Shown: positions 44,933 through 56,289, numbered from the stretch's first letter. The stretch is DNA of 64,000 nt from Rhodococcoides fascians NBRC 12155 = LMG 3623 (GCF_001894785.1 NZ_BCWW01000003.1:62001-126000), one strand, 5' to 3'. The notes: generated from the sequence alone by a model not told the origin. Translations and numbers: made by a program.

Positions 44933-46389
44933 GCGTGACGGCACTGGCCCGAGCGCGCGATCTGATCTCGGCAGCGCGGTCGACGTACGCCGGCGACGCC
45001 GAGGCGTCCTGGATGCTCGACGAATGTCTCTACCGTTTGGACGAGCCGCTCCGGGTCGCGCTCGCGGGATCGCTCAAGGCAGGCAAGTCCACTCTGCTCA
45101 ATTCGCTTGTCGGGCAGGATATTGCGCCGACCGACGCCACCGAATGCACCAAGGTCGTCACGTGGTATCGCAACGGCGTCTCACCCAGTGTGACGGCCTG
45201 GTACGACGGCGATCGGGCGGCGAACGTTCCGGTGCAACGACGCGACGGGCGGCTGACGTTCGATCTCGGTGCGTTGACGGCGGCGCAGGTCGATCGCCTC
45301 GACGTCGAATGGCCGGCAAGTACTTTGGCGCAGACGACGATCATCGACACACCCGGCACCTCGTCGCTCTCTCGCGATGTCTCGGCGCGCACGTTGGCGA
45401 TGCTGACCCCCGAGAATTCGTCGTCGGGGGCCGACGCGGTGGTCTACCTGCTGCGCACCCTCAATGCCACGGACGTCTCGTTTCTTGGGCAGATCGGGGC
45501 ACACGTCGGAGGTGATTCCGGGCCACTGGGGGTAATCGGGGTGGTCTCCCGGGCGGACGAGGTCGGCTCGGGCCGCATGGACGCGATGATGTCGGCCAAG
45601 GAGGTCGCGGCCCGGTTCGCGTCCGAGCTCGAAGCCACCGGACTGTGCCAGGCCGTCGTCCCGGTGGCAGGGCTGTTGGCGTTGGGAGCAGAGACGTTGC
45701 GGCAGAGCGAGTTCGCCGCATTCCAGATGCTCGCGACGGTACCGACCGAGGATCTGCAGCTGGCGATGCTTTCGGCCGATCGGTTCGTGCGGGCGGAGAG
45801 CACTCTGCCCGTCGATGCCGCCCTGCGCGCCAGCATTGTCGACCGCTTCGGCTTGTTCGGGATTCGGATGGCCGTGACGCTGATTCGGCTCGGTGTGCGT
45901 GATTCGCCGACACTGGCGGCCGACCTGGTCGAGCGCAGTGGACTGTCCGAACTTCGCTCGGTCATCGACGTGCAATTCGGCCAGCGTGCGGATCAGCTGA
46001 AGCTGCACTCGGCTCTGGTTGCGCTACAACGAATTCTGGAGTTCCGGCCGGAGTCGCATGCGCTGCGTACCGAAGCCGGCAGGATGCTCGCCGACGTGCA
46101 CGGGTTTGCCGAACTACGGTTGCTCGGCCGATTGCGTTCGGTCACACCGACATTGCCCGACGGAGGACTGCTCGATCTGCAGCGCATCATCGGCGGCTTC
46201 GGTATCGCCGCCACCGAGCGTCTCGATCTGCCGCCCGATGCGGGGCACACTCAGCAGCGCGACACGGCACTGGCTGCGGTGCGTAAGTGGCGATCCCTCT
46301 CGGAGCATCCGCTTCTGGACCGGTTCACGTCGAATTCGTGTGCCCTCGCCGCGCGCAGTGCCGAAGGGATTCTCGCCTCACTGACGTGA
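44929..46389 (+). CDS. iniC: IniC, dynamin-like GTPase partner
   Basis: The 486-residue dynamin-related GTPase has G1 GSLKAGKS (47-54), G2-like PTDATECT (67-74), G3 DTPGTSS (140-146) and a non-canonical G4, VVSRADE, where N/TKxD would be expected. It lacks the long hydrophobic paddle of IniA. Length matches mycobacterial IniC (about 490). The ATG at 44929 overlaps the iniA stop, so IniA and IniC are made together and may assemble as a pair. The last 12 nt overlap the end of the convergent membrane-protein gene. Confidence 0.9.
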   Translation: MSVTALARARDLISAARSTYAGDAEASWMLDECLYRLDEPLRVALAGSLKAGKSTLLNSLVGQDIAPTDATECTKVVTWYRNGVSPSVTAWYDGDRAANVPVQRRDGRLTFDLGALTAAQVDRLDVEWPASTLAQTTIIDTPGTSSLSRDVSARTLAMLTPENSSSGADAVVYLLRTLNATDVSFLGQIGAHVGGDSGPLGVIGVVSRADEVGSGRMDAMMSAKEVAARFASELEATGLCQAVVPVAGLLALGAETLRQSEFAAFQMLATVPTEDLQLAMLSADRFVRAESTLPVDAALRASIVDRFGLFGIRMAVTLIRLGVRDSPTLAADLVERSGLSELRSVIDVQFGQRADQLKLHSALVALQRILEFRPESHALRTEAGRMLADVHGFAELRLLGRLRSVTPTLPDGGLLDLQRIIGGFGIAATERLDLPPDAGHTQQRDTALAAVRKWRSLSEHPLLDRFTSNSCALAARSAEGILASLT

Positions 46390-46941
46390 GGGGCGTCGAG
46401 GTAGCAACGCGACGACCGTGGCGGCTGCGGCAGCGCCTGCCACGACGAACGGACCCCATTGCAGCACGCCGCCGAGCAGGGCCGAGGCGTCGGAGACGAA
46501 GGTCGAGAACGTGACGGCCGCCCCGATGGTCAGAATTCCTACCGCGCCCATCAATATTTTGGACGACGTGGCTGCGCCGCGGAGCAGGTTCAACGAGACG
46601 AACCCGAGTAGTACCAGCACGGCGGCGGCAGCACCGCTCGAGATGAGGGTGGCCGACGCCGTGTTCCGGACGTCTGCGGCGCTTGCCGTCGAATCCTGCT
46701 GAGCCACGGCGGTTTCGACGCCCGACAGAACGACGTTCCAGTTCAGCGCGATGACGGCGGCCAGCGCCAGGATCAGTGCGGCGGTCGCCGCCCACAGTCC
46801 GGTCGCGATCTTCGGCAGACGGGAGTCTGCGGTGGATTCCTGTCGTGGCCGAAGAGGTTCGACGGACAGCTCCGGCCGCGGTGGTTGCGGTCGGGCAGGC
46901 CGAGGCCTGTGTGCTGTCGGATCGTTCGGTTCTTCGGCCAC
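46378..46941 (-). CDS. Four-helix membrane protein, unknown function
   Basis: The 187-residue protein has a Pro/Arg-rich cytoplasmic start (residues 1-45) followed by four predicted helices: GLWAATAALILALAAVIAL, LISSGAAAAVLVLLGFVSL, ILMGAVGILTIGAAVTFST and WGPFVVAGAAAAATVVALL. The GTG at 46941 starts the frame. It is convergent with iniC and overlaps its last codons by 12 nt. I do not recognise the family. Confidence 0.68.
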   Translation of the reverse strand: MAEEPNDPTAHRPRPARPQPPRPELSVEPLRPRQESTADSRLPKIATGLWAATAALILALAAVIALNWNVVLSGVETAVAQQDSTASAADVRNTASATLISSGAAAAVLVLLGFVSLNLLRGAATSSKILMGAVGILTIGAAVTFSTFVSDASALLGGVLQWGPFVVAGAAAAATVVALLPRRPSRQ

Positions 46942-47024
46942 GGTGCAGGAGTCTATCGGGGGAGCTGCCCAGTCACCGGCAGTGCGGCTGCGAAGTTCAT
47001 CGAAAGGTCGTACGGTGGGACGCT

Positions 47025-47417
47025 GTGGCCGATCACGCTGTACCGAACCTGCCGTCTCGTGACTTCGATGCCACGCTCGCCTTCTACGGCGGATTCGGGT
47101 TCGTGTCGGCCTACCGTGACGATGGTTGGCTGATCATCGAGCGCGGAGCGCTTCGGTTGGAGTTCTTCCGGTTTCCCGATCTGGTGCCCGACGACAGTTC
47201 GTTCATGTGCAGCGTCCGTGTGGACGATGTCGACGAACTGTATCGACAGATCGCGAATGCAGGCGTCGTGGAGAAGCCCGTCGGTCGCCCTCGACTGCAT
47301 CCTGTGCTGCGCCGGCCTAGGGGGCAGCGCGTCGGATTTCTCGTGGATCCCGATGGGACCCAGCTGAATCTGATCGAGAACCTCGACGCGCCGCCCACGG
47401 CGACCGACTCCGGCTAG
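47025..47417 (+). CDS. VOC-superfamily protein (glyoxalase/bleomycin-resistance type)
   Basis: The 130-residue protein has a single VOC (paired beta-alpha-beta-beta-beta) domain beginning AVPNLPSRDFDATLAFYGGFGF, with LRLEFFRFPDL in the middle and FLVDPDGTQLNLIEN at the end. Sequence and size match bleomycin-binding resistance proteins, which sequester the drug as dimers, rather than metal-dependent glyoxalases. The GTG at 47025 has GTGGGA just upstream. It ends 16 nt from the convergent GH13 gene. Confidence 0.78.
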   Translation: MADHAVPNLPSRDFDATLAFYGGFGFVSAYRDDGWLIIERGALRLEFFRFPDLVPDDSSFMCSVRVDDVDELYRQIANAGVVEKPVGRPRLHPVLRRPRGQRVGFLVDPDGTQLNLIENLDAPPTATDSG

Positions 47418-47433
47418 CCGCTCGCAGGTTCTC

Positions 47434-49614
47434 TCACCGCAGCACCACCGCGACGCCCTCGTACGGACCGAGGTTCATCGGGAAGCTGTGCAGTTCGTCG
47501 ACCGTCGCGATTTCGTTGTCGTCGAACACATCGATGGCGCAGGTGCCGGGCACCAGGTGCTTGGACTGAATGGTTGCGCTGATCTCGTCGGACGAGAAGT
47601 TCAGCACCGTGGCCTGGATGGTGCCCTGGCCGAGCTCGTGCACCATCACCAACAGGCTCTTGTGCGAGACCGTCGGAATATCGATCTGCTGCGCCGTGGC
47701 AATTCCGTACTTGTTGCGCAGCTCGATGATTCGAGCCAGCTGCCGAGCGAACGACTGCGGGTCGGCCAACTGCTCCGGTAGCGACCCGTACAGGCTGCGT
47801 CCACGGGGAATGCCCGACTCCGAGCGCACGGCGTCGGGGAAATACCCCATCAGGTCGTGTGCGCCGCGGTTGAGCCAGCGAGTGTCGCCCTCCTTGATGA
47901 GATCCTCGACCTCGTCGGCGGCGATCGGAAGAATGCCCAGCAAGTCCCAGCCGGACAGCGCGAACACGCCGGGCTGCAGTGCGTTGTACATGGCGAGCAG
48001 CAGGTGCGCCCGCTTCACGGTCTCGATGTCCTGCTCGTCCATCCGGTCGAGATCGCGGATGCCGAGCGACGCGGTGATGACACTGGCTGTGGTGCAGGCG
48101 ATTCCGTTGGTGGTGAACGTTCGGTTGTACGGTGCCCAGCGGCCGGTGAGGCGATCGGTGAGTTCACCGCGAATGCGATCGCCCAGATCGCAGCCCTTGA
48201 CCGACTCGCCGCCGTAGGCGAACTCGTCTTCTGCGTGCAGTGTCGCGAAGTGGATGAGCTCGAACGTCATCTCGTCGTGGTTCTGCAGCGCGTGCACCAG
48301 TGATGCCGTGTCGACACCATGATCACGCGCCAAAGTCATGGTGAGTCTGAGGAATTCGGTGTTCCCCATGACCAACGCATGCTGGTAGGCCGGGCGGTTG
48401 ATGAAGTCGTACGACAGATCGGCGCCGTTGGTGCCCATCGCCTTGATGTCGTCGATCGTCAGGTTCAACTCCTGGAAGGTGAACCCACCCATCTTGCGCA
48501 CCACACTGGCGATCAGGTGATTCGCGGCCTCCGAAAGTGGGTGTCCCTCGGACCAACCCGGACCCTCCGCACGACGTTCGACGCCGAGGAAACCGTTGGC
48601 GTCCAAACGCAACGCGCCGGCACCGAGATCGGCGATGGAATGGCAGGCGTCGCCGATGACGAGGCGCATGCCCGCGAACGATGGGTCGAGCCAGTTGATG
48701 GACGGCTGACCGGCCTTGAAGTAGTGCAGGTACACCCAACGCCGCTCGACGCCGTCGATGCCGACGACGGGAGGTGTTGCGCTCCAGTTGGTTTCCTTGA
48801 CGCCGAGCTCGTAGAAGATCACTCGCTGCAGCTGGCCGATGATGTAGCCGGCGCGAGCGAGATTGGCCTCGGCCTCGGCGTCGATGTTCTGCGAGTCGGC
48901 ACCGGCGCGCACGCGGGGGAGCAAGTGCCAGTCCTGCGGCTCGATCTCGACCATGTGGTAAATGCCGGGGTAGTCGGCGACGGCCATCTCGGCCAGCCGG
49001 AAGTCCGCACCCTTACCGGTGTGTCCGGGAACGATGTCGTCGATGACGATGCCGTCGTACGCGGAGGCCACGACGCACAGGCGTCGGAACTCTTCTTCCG
49101 ATCCGAAGGCGGGGTCGATCTGCATACCGATGCGGTCGAAGTGGCCGTCGACGGACGGGGTGGGACGCCACCCGTGGATGCCGCCCGCCACCTTCACCGG
49201 TCCGGTGTGCACGGCGGTGACGCCGATCTCGGAGAACGCCTGCCACAACTTCTCGTCACCGAGGGTGCTCAGGAAGCTGGTCTGCGGAGCGTTGATCACC
49301 GAGATGGGGTAGGCGGTGAACCAGACGGGTGCTCGCTCGACGGCAGCTCGCGGATCGGGATCGGCATACGGGTTCTGCCACATGCTGCCCTTGCCCGACA
49401 GCTGTTCGGCAATGAGCTTGGCATCTCGCAGCATCGACTGTTCGGTGAGCCAGTCCACGTACTCGGGATTGGACGCGACCGGCTCGCTGTCCGGTGTGGG
49501 ACCACTACTTCGGTTCGCACGGCGCACGGACGGACGAAGCGGTTTCGGCCGAGCCGGGTAGAACTTCTCGTCGTAGGTGATCTCGCTCGGTTCGTGCTGC
49601 ACTTCGGGATCCAT
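47434..49614 (-). CDS. GH13-family enzyme, trehalose synthase / maltosyltransferase-like
   Basis: The 726-residue protein is a (beta/alpha)8 alpha-amylase-family enzyme. Region I is DIVPGHTG (193-200). Region II is ALRLDANGF with nucleophile Asp338, region III is FTFQEL with acid/base Glu382, and region IV is LQNHDE with Asp447. All three catalytic carboxylates are present. Comparison from memory places it with TreS-like or related alpha-glucan enzymes, larger than classical TreS (~600 residues) because of an ~85-residue N-terminal extension and inserts. Conversion of maltose to trehalose or a related transglucosylation is likely. With otsA at 59283-60731 the window holds two candidate trehalose routes. 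The ATG at 49614 has GGAGG close upstream. Confidence 0.75.
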   Translation of the reverse strand: MDPEVQHEPSEITYDEKFYPARPKPLRPSVRRANRSSGPTPDSEPVASNPEYVDWLTEQSMLRDAKLIAEQLSGKGSMWQNPYADPDPRAAVERAPVWFTAYPISVINAPQTSFLSTLGDEKLWQAFSEIGVTAVHTGPVKVAGGIHGWRPTPSVDGHFDRIGMQIDPAFGSEEEFRRLCVVASAYDGIVIDDIVPGHTGKGADFRLAEMAVADYPGIYHMVEIEPQDWHLLPRVRAGADSQNIDAEAEANLARAGYIIGQLQRVIFYELGVKETNWSATPPVVGIDGVERRWVYLHYFKAGQPSINWLDPSFAGMRLVIGDACHSIADLGAGALRLDANGFLGVERRAEGPGWSEGHPLSEAANHLIASVVRKMGGFTFQELNLTIDDIKAMGTNGADLSYDFINRPAYQHALVMGNTEFLRLTMTLARDHGVDTASLVHALQNHDEMTFELIHFATLHAEDEFAYGGESVKGCDLGDRIRGELTDRLTGRWAPYNRTFTTNGIACTTASVITASLGIRDLDRMDEQDIETVKRAHLLLAMYNALQPGVFALSGWDLLGILPIAADEVEDLIKEGDTRWLNRGAHDLMGYFPDAVRSESGIPRGRSLYGSLPEQLADPQSFARQLARIIELRNKYGIATAQQIDIPTVSHKSLLVMVHELGQGTIQATVLNFSSDEISATIQSKHLVPGTCAIDVFDDNEIATVDELHSFPMNLGPYEGVAVVLR

Positions 49615-49930
49615 GTGCCTCCGTAGCCTCGCTTTTCCTCAACCCTACGTAGGGCGCGGCCGATCCGCAGGGTTGTGGTTCCCCTCTTCTTCGACCAGCG
49701 AAACCTAGCGTGTGGGCGCGCCGGGCCCGGCCCGTCGATCGGTGAGCGGCGGCCGAATCACACGAATGTCATTCGGCCCGACCGGTTTTGTTCGATATGC
49801 GAACGTCATCGAATCGAGACCGCCTGGTGTGGAATGTCTGAATCGGATAGGCCATAGTGAGGAAGTACCAACTGTCCCTTCAGTCACATCAGACTCACGG
49901 GTCACATCCCCTAAGTCACAGGAGTTGTCC
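49615..49930. other. 316-nt intergenic region, divergent promoters
   Basis: It separates the GH13 gene (minus) from the secreted protein (plus). A 5-bp-arm palindrome GTTCG-ATATG-CGAAC lies at 49790-49804; it is the inverse orientation of an actinobacterial LexA box and so is not called one. ATCCCCTAA occurs at 49906-49914, identical to the repeat upstream of iniB. AGGAG at 49920-49924 is the ribosome-binding site of the 49931 gene. Confidence 0.5.
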
Positions 49931-50431
49931 ATGCGACGTCTTGCCCGCACATCGATCCTGGCCTCGACGGCCGCCCTGGCCGCCGGCATCGGTGCGGTCG
50001 TCCTCGTACCCATGGCCTCGGCCGAGCCCGAGACCGAGCCCGCGATGCCCCTCGGCTCCGCAGTTCTGGAAAGCCCCGACCTGGTGGTCTCGATGGCCAC
50101 TGTCTGCGACACCGCAGTCGAGAAGGCCCCCGAGGGCGGCGTCGTCGCACTGCAGGTCAAGGTCGAGAACAAGGGTGCCGACGACGCGTCGAACGTCAAC
50201 GTCAACTACGGCGCACTGCCGGGTCTGCAGGGTCAGAACACCGAGAAGACCATCAAGGCGGGCGAGGCAATGACCTACACCGTGCCGTCGGCCGATCGCG
50301 AATGGGTCGCTCGCCCTGCCGGCGCAGCTGCCTTCGCCAGCGCACTCGATGCCGACTTCATGAACAACATCACCGGCGGACTGCTCAGCTACAGCTGCAT
50401 CCCCGCACCCGCCACCGAGCCTGCCGAGTAA
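49931..50431 (+). CDS. Secreted protein of unknown function
   Basis: The 166-residue exported protein has a Sec signal, MRRLARTSILASTAALAAGIG through VPMASA, cleaved near residue 31. The mature part looks like a single beta-sandwich of CARDB/DUF11 type (VVALQVKVENKGADDASNVNVNYGALPGL), domains that often mediate adhesion or binding at the surface. Two Cys residues (VCDTAV and SYSCIP) could form a disulfide. The ATG at 49931 is supported by AGGAG 6-7 nt before it. A hairpin follows the stop. Confidence 0.75.
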   Translation: MRRLARTSILASTAALAAGIGAVVLVPMASAEPETEPAMPLGSAVLESPDLVVSMATVCDTAVEKAPEGGVVALQVKVENKGADDASNVNVNYGALPGLQGQNTEKTIKAGEAMTYTVPSADREWVARPAGAAAFASALDADFMNNITGGLLSYSCIPAPATEPAE

Positions 50432-50459
50432 TTCTCGTTCCGTACTTTCTCTCCCGCTG

Positions 50460-50490
50460 CGCCGCGACGATCCATCCGATCGTCGCGGCG
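50460..50490 (+). terminator. Terminator-like hairpin after the secreted-protein gene
   Basis: CGCCGCGACGAT (50460-50471) pairs perfectly with ATCGTCGCGGCG (50479-50490) around a 7-nt loop, 28 nt after the stop. There is no U-tract, so the call rests on position and stem strength. Confidence 0.6.
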
Positions 50491-50502
50491 TACTGCTGTC
50501 CC

Positions 50503-50562
50503 CATGTGCGTGGAACTTCGTAGCAGGGACCGAGTTTTCACTCACATGCGGCGCAGCCGCTC
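50503..50562. repeat. Dispersed intergenic repeat, copy B
   Basis: It resembles 12046-12104: both carry CGAGTTT-n-CACTCAC followed by TGCGGCG-n-AGCCGCTC. Within this copy GTGCGTGGAACTTCG and CGAGTTTTCACTCAC form an imperfect inverted repeat, so the element can fold. It sits just upstream of the dnaK control region. Confidence 0.5.
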
Positions 50563-50608
50563 CCTAGGGAACAAATTCGCCACACCCTCCGTTGTGCAGG
50601 TCAGCAGC

Positions 50609-50629
50609 CTTGAGTGGATGAGGCTCAAG
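50609..50629 (+). promoter_or_regulatory. HAIR operator (HspR-binding inverted repeat) of the dnaK operon
   Basis: CTTGAGT-N7-GCTCAAG differs from the HspR consensus CTTGAGT-N7-ACTCAAG by one base. It lies 94 nt upstream of the dnaK start and just before the -35 box. The operon's own last gene encodes HspR, so this is the autoregulatory site by which HspR, with DnaK as co-repressor in characterised actinobacteria, shuts the operon off between heat shocks. Confidence 0.9.
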
Positions 50630-50636
50630 TTGGAAG

Positions 50637-50684
50637 TTGACGCGATAGATCGCGTTGTGCAAACTTGAGCGGAGTTCGCTCACC
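50637..50684 (+). promoter_or_regulatory. dnaK promoter with second, degenerate HAIR
   Basis: TTGACG (50637-50642) and CAAACT (50660-50665) are separated by 17 nt and form a vegetative-type promoter. CTTGAGC at 50664-50670 followed after 7 nt by GCTCACC (50678-50684) is a half-conserved second HAIR that overlaps the -10 box and the likely transcription start. HspR on it would block RNA polymerase directly. Confidence 0.65.
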
Positions 50685-50722
50685 CAGGGACTGGAACCCA
50701 CGCAACAACAGGAGGAAACATT

Positions 50723-52563
<1,841 letters not shown>

Positions 52564-52567
<4 letters not shown>

Positions 52568-53223
52568 CGTCGGGTAACTCCGAGCAAGAACCGGTCACTT
52601 TCGTGGACAAGCGGAAGATCGATCCCGAGACCGGTGAAGTACGGGAAGGTGACGCAGTTCCGGAGCCCCTCGCGGGCACCGGTACTGCGCCCCAGCCCGG
52701 CTCGGTGGACGAAGGGACAGGCGAGATCGTGGTCGAGGCGGAGGACACAGAAGATCCGCGCGACACTCAGGTCGCCGAACTCACTGCCGATCTGCAGCGC
52801 GTGTCGGCCGAGTACGCCAACTACCGTCGCCGCACGGATCGGGAGAAGCAGACGGGAGCGGAGAACGCGAAAGCGTCCGTCGTGTCCCAGCTGCTCCCCG
52901 TCCTCGACGATCTGGAGCGAGCTCGCCAGCACGGCGATCTCGAAACCGGACCGCTCAAGTCCGTGGCGGACAAGCTGGCGGGGGTGTTCACGAACATCGG
53001 TCTGAGCACCTTCGGGGCCGAGGGCGACGCCTTCGACCCGGCCATCCACGAGGCCGTTTCCCATGAGGGCGACGGCAGCAATCCGGTCGTCGGCACGCTG
53101 ATGCGTCCGGGCTACAAGCTCGGCGAACGCGTGCTGCGCACCGCGATGGTCGGCGTGGTCGACAGTGCTTCCGAGGGCGCGGCAACAAATGAATCGGACG
53201 CACCCGCGCCCGACGAGCAGTAA
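52564..53223 (+). CDS. grpE: GrpE nucleotide exchange factor
   Basis: The 219-residue protein is the nucleotide exchange factor of DnaK. An acidic disordered N-terminal region (1-65) precedes the long helix [26 protein letters not shown]. The C-terminal beta domain ends with [38 protein letters not shown], the conserved DnaK-binding signature. The GTG start at 52564 overlaps the dnaK stop in a GTGA junction, so translation is coupled. Confidence 0.97.
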
Positions 53224-53254
53224 AAAGAAATAGCGCGAGAGGAGGAAACGCCCG

Positions 53255-54433
53255 GTGAGCCAGCGGGAGTGGATCGAGAAGGACTTCTACAAGGAGCTGG
53301 GCGTTTCCTCCAGCGCTACTGCAGAAGAGATCAAGAAGGCGTACCGAAAGTTGGCGCGGGACAACCATCCCGACGCCAATCCCGGTAACGCCGCGGCCGA
53401 GAACAAGTTCAAAGCGGTCAGCGAGGCGCATGCCGTTCTCGCCGACCCGGCCAAACGCAAGGAATACGACGAGGCCAGGCGGCTGTTCGCGTCCGGCGGC
53501 TTCGGTAGCCGCGGCGGCGGTGGGTTCTCACCCGGTGCCGGTGGATTCGGCGGCGGTGGCCAAAGTTTCGATGTCGGGGACATCTTCGGTCAGGCCGGCG
53601 GCGGCGACGGCGGCATCGGCGACCTCTTCGGTGGACTGTTCAATCGCGGCGCTGCGCAGCAGCGTCCGCAGAGCAACCGTCCCCGACGCGGCAGCGACGT
53701 CGAGACCGAGACCTCGCTGCAGTTCCGTGAGGCGGCGCTGGGCGTGACGGTTCCGTTGCGGTTGACCAGTCCGTCCTCGTGCACCACGTGCCACGGCAGC
53801 GGTGCCAAGCCGGGAACGAGCCCGCGGGTCTGCCCCAAGTGCAACGGCCAGGGCGTCGTCAACCGAAACCAAGGCGCGTTCGGGTTCAGTGAGCCCTGCG
53901 ACGATTGCCGCGGTACCGGATCCATCATCGACGACCCGTGCGTCGATTGCCGCGGCACCGGAGTGCAGAACCGCACCCGCACCATCACCGTGCGAGTACC
54001 CGCCGGCATCAGCGACGGCCAGAAAGTACGACTCGCAGGCCAAGGCGAGGCCGGGCTACGCGGAGCACCGTCCGGCGACCTGTTCGTCACCGTTCGAGTC
54101 AAGCCCGACAAGGTCTTCGGCCGCACCGGCGACGACCTCACGGTGACCGTGCCGGTCAGCTACGGCGAACTGGTTCTCGGCACCACACTGTCGGTGCCCA
54201 CCCTCGAAGGACGCGTCGGCGTCAAGGTGCCACCGGGCACCGTCGACGGCCGAGTACTGCGGGTGCGCGGACGCGGTATCCCGAAGAAGTCCGGTACCGG
54301 TGATCTGATGGTGACCGTCAAAGTTGCCGTCCCGCAGAAACTCGACGATGCTGCTACCGACGCTCTGAAGACCTATCTGGAAGCCGAGAAGGCCAGCGGA
54401 TTCGACCCGCGGGCCGGGTGGGCAGGTGTGTGA
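53255..54433 (+). CDS. dnaJ: Chaperone DnaJ (type I Hsp40)
   Basis: The 392-residue co-chaperone stimulates DnaK ATPase. The J-domain (about 10-75) has HPD at 38-40. A Gly/Phe-rich region (about 80-125) is followed by four CxxCxGxG zinc-finger repeats ([32 protein letters not shown]) and the C-terminal substrate-binding domain. The GTG at 53255 follows AGGAGG at 53240-53245 with a 9-nt spacer. The stop overlaps the hspR start (TGATG). Confidence 0.97.
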   Translation: MSQREWIEKDFYKELGVSSSATAEEIKKAYRKLARDNHPDANPGNAAAENKFKAVSEAHAVLADPAKRKEYDEARRLFASGGFGSRGGGGFSPGAGGFGGGGQSFDVGDIFGQAGGGDGGIGDLFGGLFNRGAAQQRPQSNRPRRGSDVETETSLQFREAALGVTVPLRLTSPSSCTTCHGSGAKPGTSPRVCPKCNGQGVVNRNQGAFGFSEPCDDCRGTGSIIDDPCVDCRGTGVQNRTRTITVRVPAGISDGQKVRLAGQGEAGLRGAPSGDLFVTVRVKPDKVFGRTGDDLTVTVPVSYGELVLGTTLSVPTLEGRVGVKVPPGTVDGRVLRVRGRGIPKKSGTGDLMVTVKVAVPQKLDDAATDALKTYLEAEKASGFDPRAGWAGV

Positions 54434-54849
54434 TGTCGGTCCCTCCCGAGGGCGGTTCCGCGAAAGCCGGTGGGGCACAAGGTGATCCCGACGCGCAGAT
54501 CTTCGTGATCTCCGTCGCGGCTCAGCTGGCCGGCATGCATGCGCAGACGCTGCGCACCTACGACCGACTGGGCCTGGTCATCCCGCACCGCACCACCGGC
54601 GGGGGTCGACGCTACACACCGCGCGACGTCGCCCTGCTCCGTGAAGTGCAGCGACTCTCGCAGGACGAGGGCGTCAACCTCGCCGGCATCAAGCGCATCA
54701 TCGAACTCACCAACCAGGTCGAGGCCCTGCAGGCCAGGGTCTCGGAACTGGCGCAGGAGGTGGCGAACGTGCACGCGAGCTACCGCCGCGACCTGGTGCC
54801 TATTCAGCGCAACGCCCTGGTGGTGTGGAAGCCGAAGCACCAGCGCTGA
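54433..54849 (+). CDS. hspR: Heat-shock repressor HspR (MerR family)
   Basis: The 138-residue repressor has a MerR-type winged helix: FVISVAAQLAGMHAQTLRTYDRLGLVIPHRTTGGGRRYTPRDV (about 24-65). A helical dimerisation region of ~45 residues and a short tail ending VVWKPKHQR follow. HspR binds HAIR sequences, two of which lie upstream of dnaK, with DnaK serving as co-repressor in related bacteria. The ATG at 54433 overlaps the dnaJ stop. It is the last gene of the dnaK operon. Confidence 0.97.
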   Translation: MSVPPEGGSAKAGGAQGDPDAQIFVISVAAQLAGMHAQTLRTYDRLGLVIPHRTTGGGRRYTPRDVALLREVQRLSQDEGVNLAGIKRIIELTNQVEALQARVSELAQEVANVHASYRRDLVPIQRNALVVWKPKHQR

Positions 54850-54856
54850 GTTCGCC

Positions 54857-55030
54857 GCCTTCCCCGCAAACGCGCGCGCATTTGTCAGGTGCGCGCAGAT
54901 TCGCTAGTGATTCGGTCACTATTCCGCGCGCCTTCCCCGCAAACGCGCGCGCGTTTGTCGGGTGCGCGCAGATTTGCCAGTGATTCGGTCACTTTTCCGC
55001 GCGCCTTCCCCGCAAACGCGCGCGCGTTTG
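54857..55030. repeat. 73-bp tandem repeat downstream of hspR
   Basis: Two full 73-bp units (54857-54929 and 54930-55002) and a 28-nt partial third unit (55003-55030) follow the hspR stop. Each unit starts GCCTTCCCCGCAAACGCGC. In units 2 and 3 CAAACGCGCGCGCGTTTG is a perfect 18-nt palindrome; unit 1 carries one change. The two full units also contain AGTGA-TTCGG-TCACT, a 5-bp stem with a UUCG-type loop. A related inverted copy of the palindrome core lies at 55051-55068. It may act as a terminator array or a protein-binding array. Confidence 0.85.
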
Positions 55031-55099
55031 CGGCATCGGCAGTGGCGAACCTCGCGCGCGTTTGCGAGACACCCGGCATCGACCCCTATCCTGGTCCGC

Positions 55100-55846
55100 A
55101 TGCAGGCGTGGGATTCGACAGTCGTTCAGTACCATCGCCTTCGGAACGACCTCGCGGTGATCAGGCTCGAGGGCGACGCGATCCCGTTCAGGGCCGGGCA
55201 GTCCGTGTCCGTCACAGTTCCGCACAACACCGCTCTGACGCGGCGATATTCGCCCGCCCTGCCGCCGTCGCTGGACGGCAAGCTCGAATTCCATGTGCGC
55301 GCGGTACCCGCGGGGTGGGTGAGCGGGTCGATCGTCAACGAGACGCGGCCCGGTCATGTCTGGCAGATCAGTGATCCGCAGGGCGGTCTGCACGTCGACG
55401 ATTCCGGGCGTGACGTCGTCATGATCGCGGGCGGTACCGGCCTCGCTCCGTTGCGCGCGATTCTGCTCGATCTCACGCGCTGGGAGCGGCCGCCGAATGT
55501 GACGCTGTTCTTCGGCGGCAAGTCGCCGCGCGATCTCTATGCAAGCGACATGCTGTGGTTGATGGCGGCCGAGTTGCCGTGGCTGACCGTCGTTCCCGTC
55601 GTCGATCAGCTGCACGAGCCGTGGGCCTCGGACCGCTGGAACGATCGTATTCACGAGGAAATTGGTTCCAGCACATCATTTTTCGAGCCGGAGCACTGTT
55701 GGGAGGGTGCTATCGCCGACGTCGTCGCCGTGCAGGGGCCGTTTCCCGACCGTCAGATCCTGGTGTGTGGTTCACCCGGCATGGAGGCCGCCACCGTGCG
55801 CGCCCTCGTCGAGATCGGAACCCCGCTCGCAGACATTCGCCGCTGA
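55100..55846 (+). CDS. Stand-alone FAD/NAD(P)H ferredoxin-reductase-type oxidoreductase
   Basis: The 248-residue protein has only the FNR module found at the C-terminus of flavohaemoglobins and oxygenase reductases. The FAD-binding stretch is LTRRYSPALPP, the NAD(P)H-binding loop MIAGGTGLAPLRAILLDL (about 108-125), and the C-terminal nucleotide motif ILVCGSPGMEAATVRAL. No globin or 2Fe-2S domain is attached, so it should pass electrons to a separate partner such as a truncated globin. The ATG at 55100 lies within the tail of the repeat region with no strong ribosome-binding site. Confidence 0.8.
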   Translation: MQAWDSTVVQYHRLRNDLAVIRLEGDAIPFRAGQSVSVTVPHNTALTRRYSPALPPSLDGKLEFHVRAVPAGWVSGSIVNETRPGHVWQISDPQGGLHVDDSGRDVVMIAGGTGLAPLRAILLDLTRWERPPNVTLFFGGKSPRDLYASDMLWLMAAELPWLTVVPVVDQLHEPWASDRWNDRIHEEIGSSTSFFEPEHCWEGAIADVVAVQGPFPDRQILVCGSPGMEAATVRALVEIGTPLADIRR

Positions 55847-55887
55847 AGCAGAAGCAGAAGCCGAAGCAGAAGCACCGTCCCACCACA

Positions 55888-56289
55888 TCAGGGCAGTCGC
55901 AGTATTCGACGCAGATGCGCCAGGTCCTCCGGCGGTAGTGCCGTGAATTCCGGCGGAGGGGCGTCGGCGATCGTGCGGGCTTTCTCGGCGAGGCGGCGTC
56001 CGGTGTCGGTGAGTCCGATGATGCGTCGTCGACGATCGGTGGGGTCCTCGGTGCGCACCACCAGGTCTCGCTGTTCGAGTTCGCGCACGTTCAGAGATAC
56101 GTAGGGCACGTCGGAGGCGAGCAGATCGGCGAGTTCGGTGACCGTCCGATCGCCGGCCAACAGCTTGATCAGCAGTTTCGCGCGCAGGAAGCTCATCCCG
56201 GTGGCCTCGGCGACGGCCCGTCGAGTGTCGTGTACCTCGAGCATCAGCGCTCGCATCTCGCGCCAGATCTGCGCTGCTTCGCTCGTCAT
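55888..56289 (-). CDS. MarR-family transcriptional regulator
   Basis: The 133-residue winged-helix protein contains SFLRAKLLIKLLAGDRTVTELADLLASDVPYVSLNVRELEQRDLVVRTEDPTDRRRRIIGLTDTG, the full MarR DNA-binding region including the wing (DPTDRRRR). It is cotranscribed with, and overlaps by ATGA, the MFS exporter gene. It therefore probably represses the exporter until a ligand binds. The palindrome at 57722-57735 is the best candidate operator. Confidence 0.9.
   Translation of the reverse strand: MTSEAAQIWREMRALMLEVHDTRRAVAEATGMSFLRAKLLIKLLAGDRTVTELADLLASDVPYVSLNVRELEQRDLVVRTEDPTDRRRRIIGLTDTGRRLAEKARTIADAPPPEFTALPPEDLAHLRRILRLP

Noticed and set aside
49790..49804. Palindrome GTTCG-ATATG-CGAAC as a LexA/SOS box
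   Set aside because: The half-sites are in the inverse order to the actinobacterial LexA box (CGAAC-N-GTTCG), so it was not called one.
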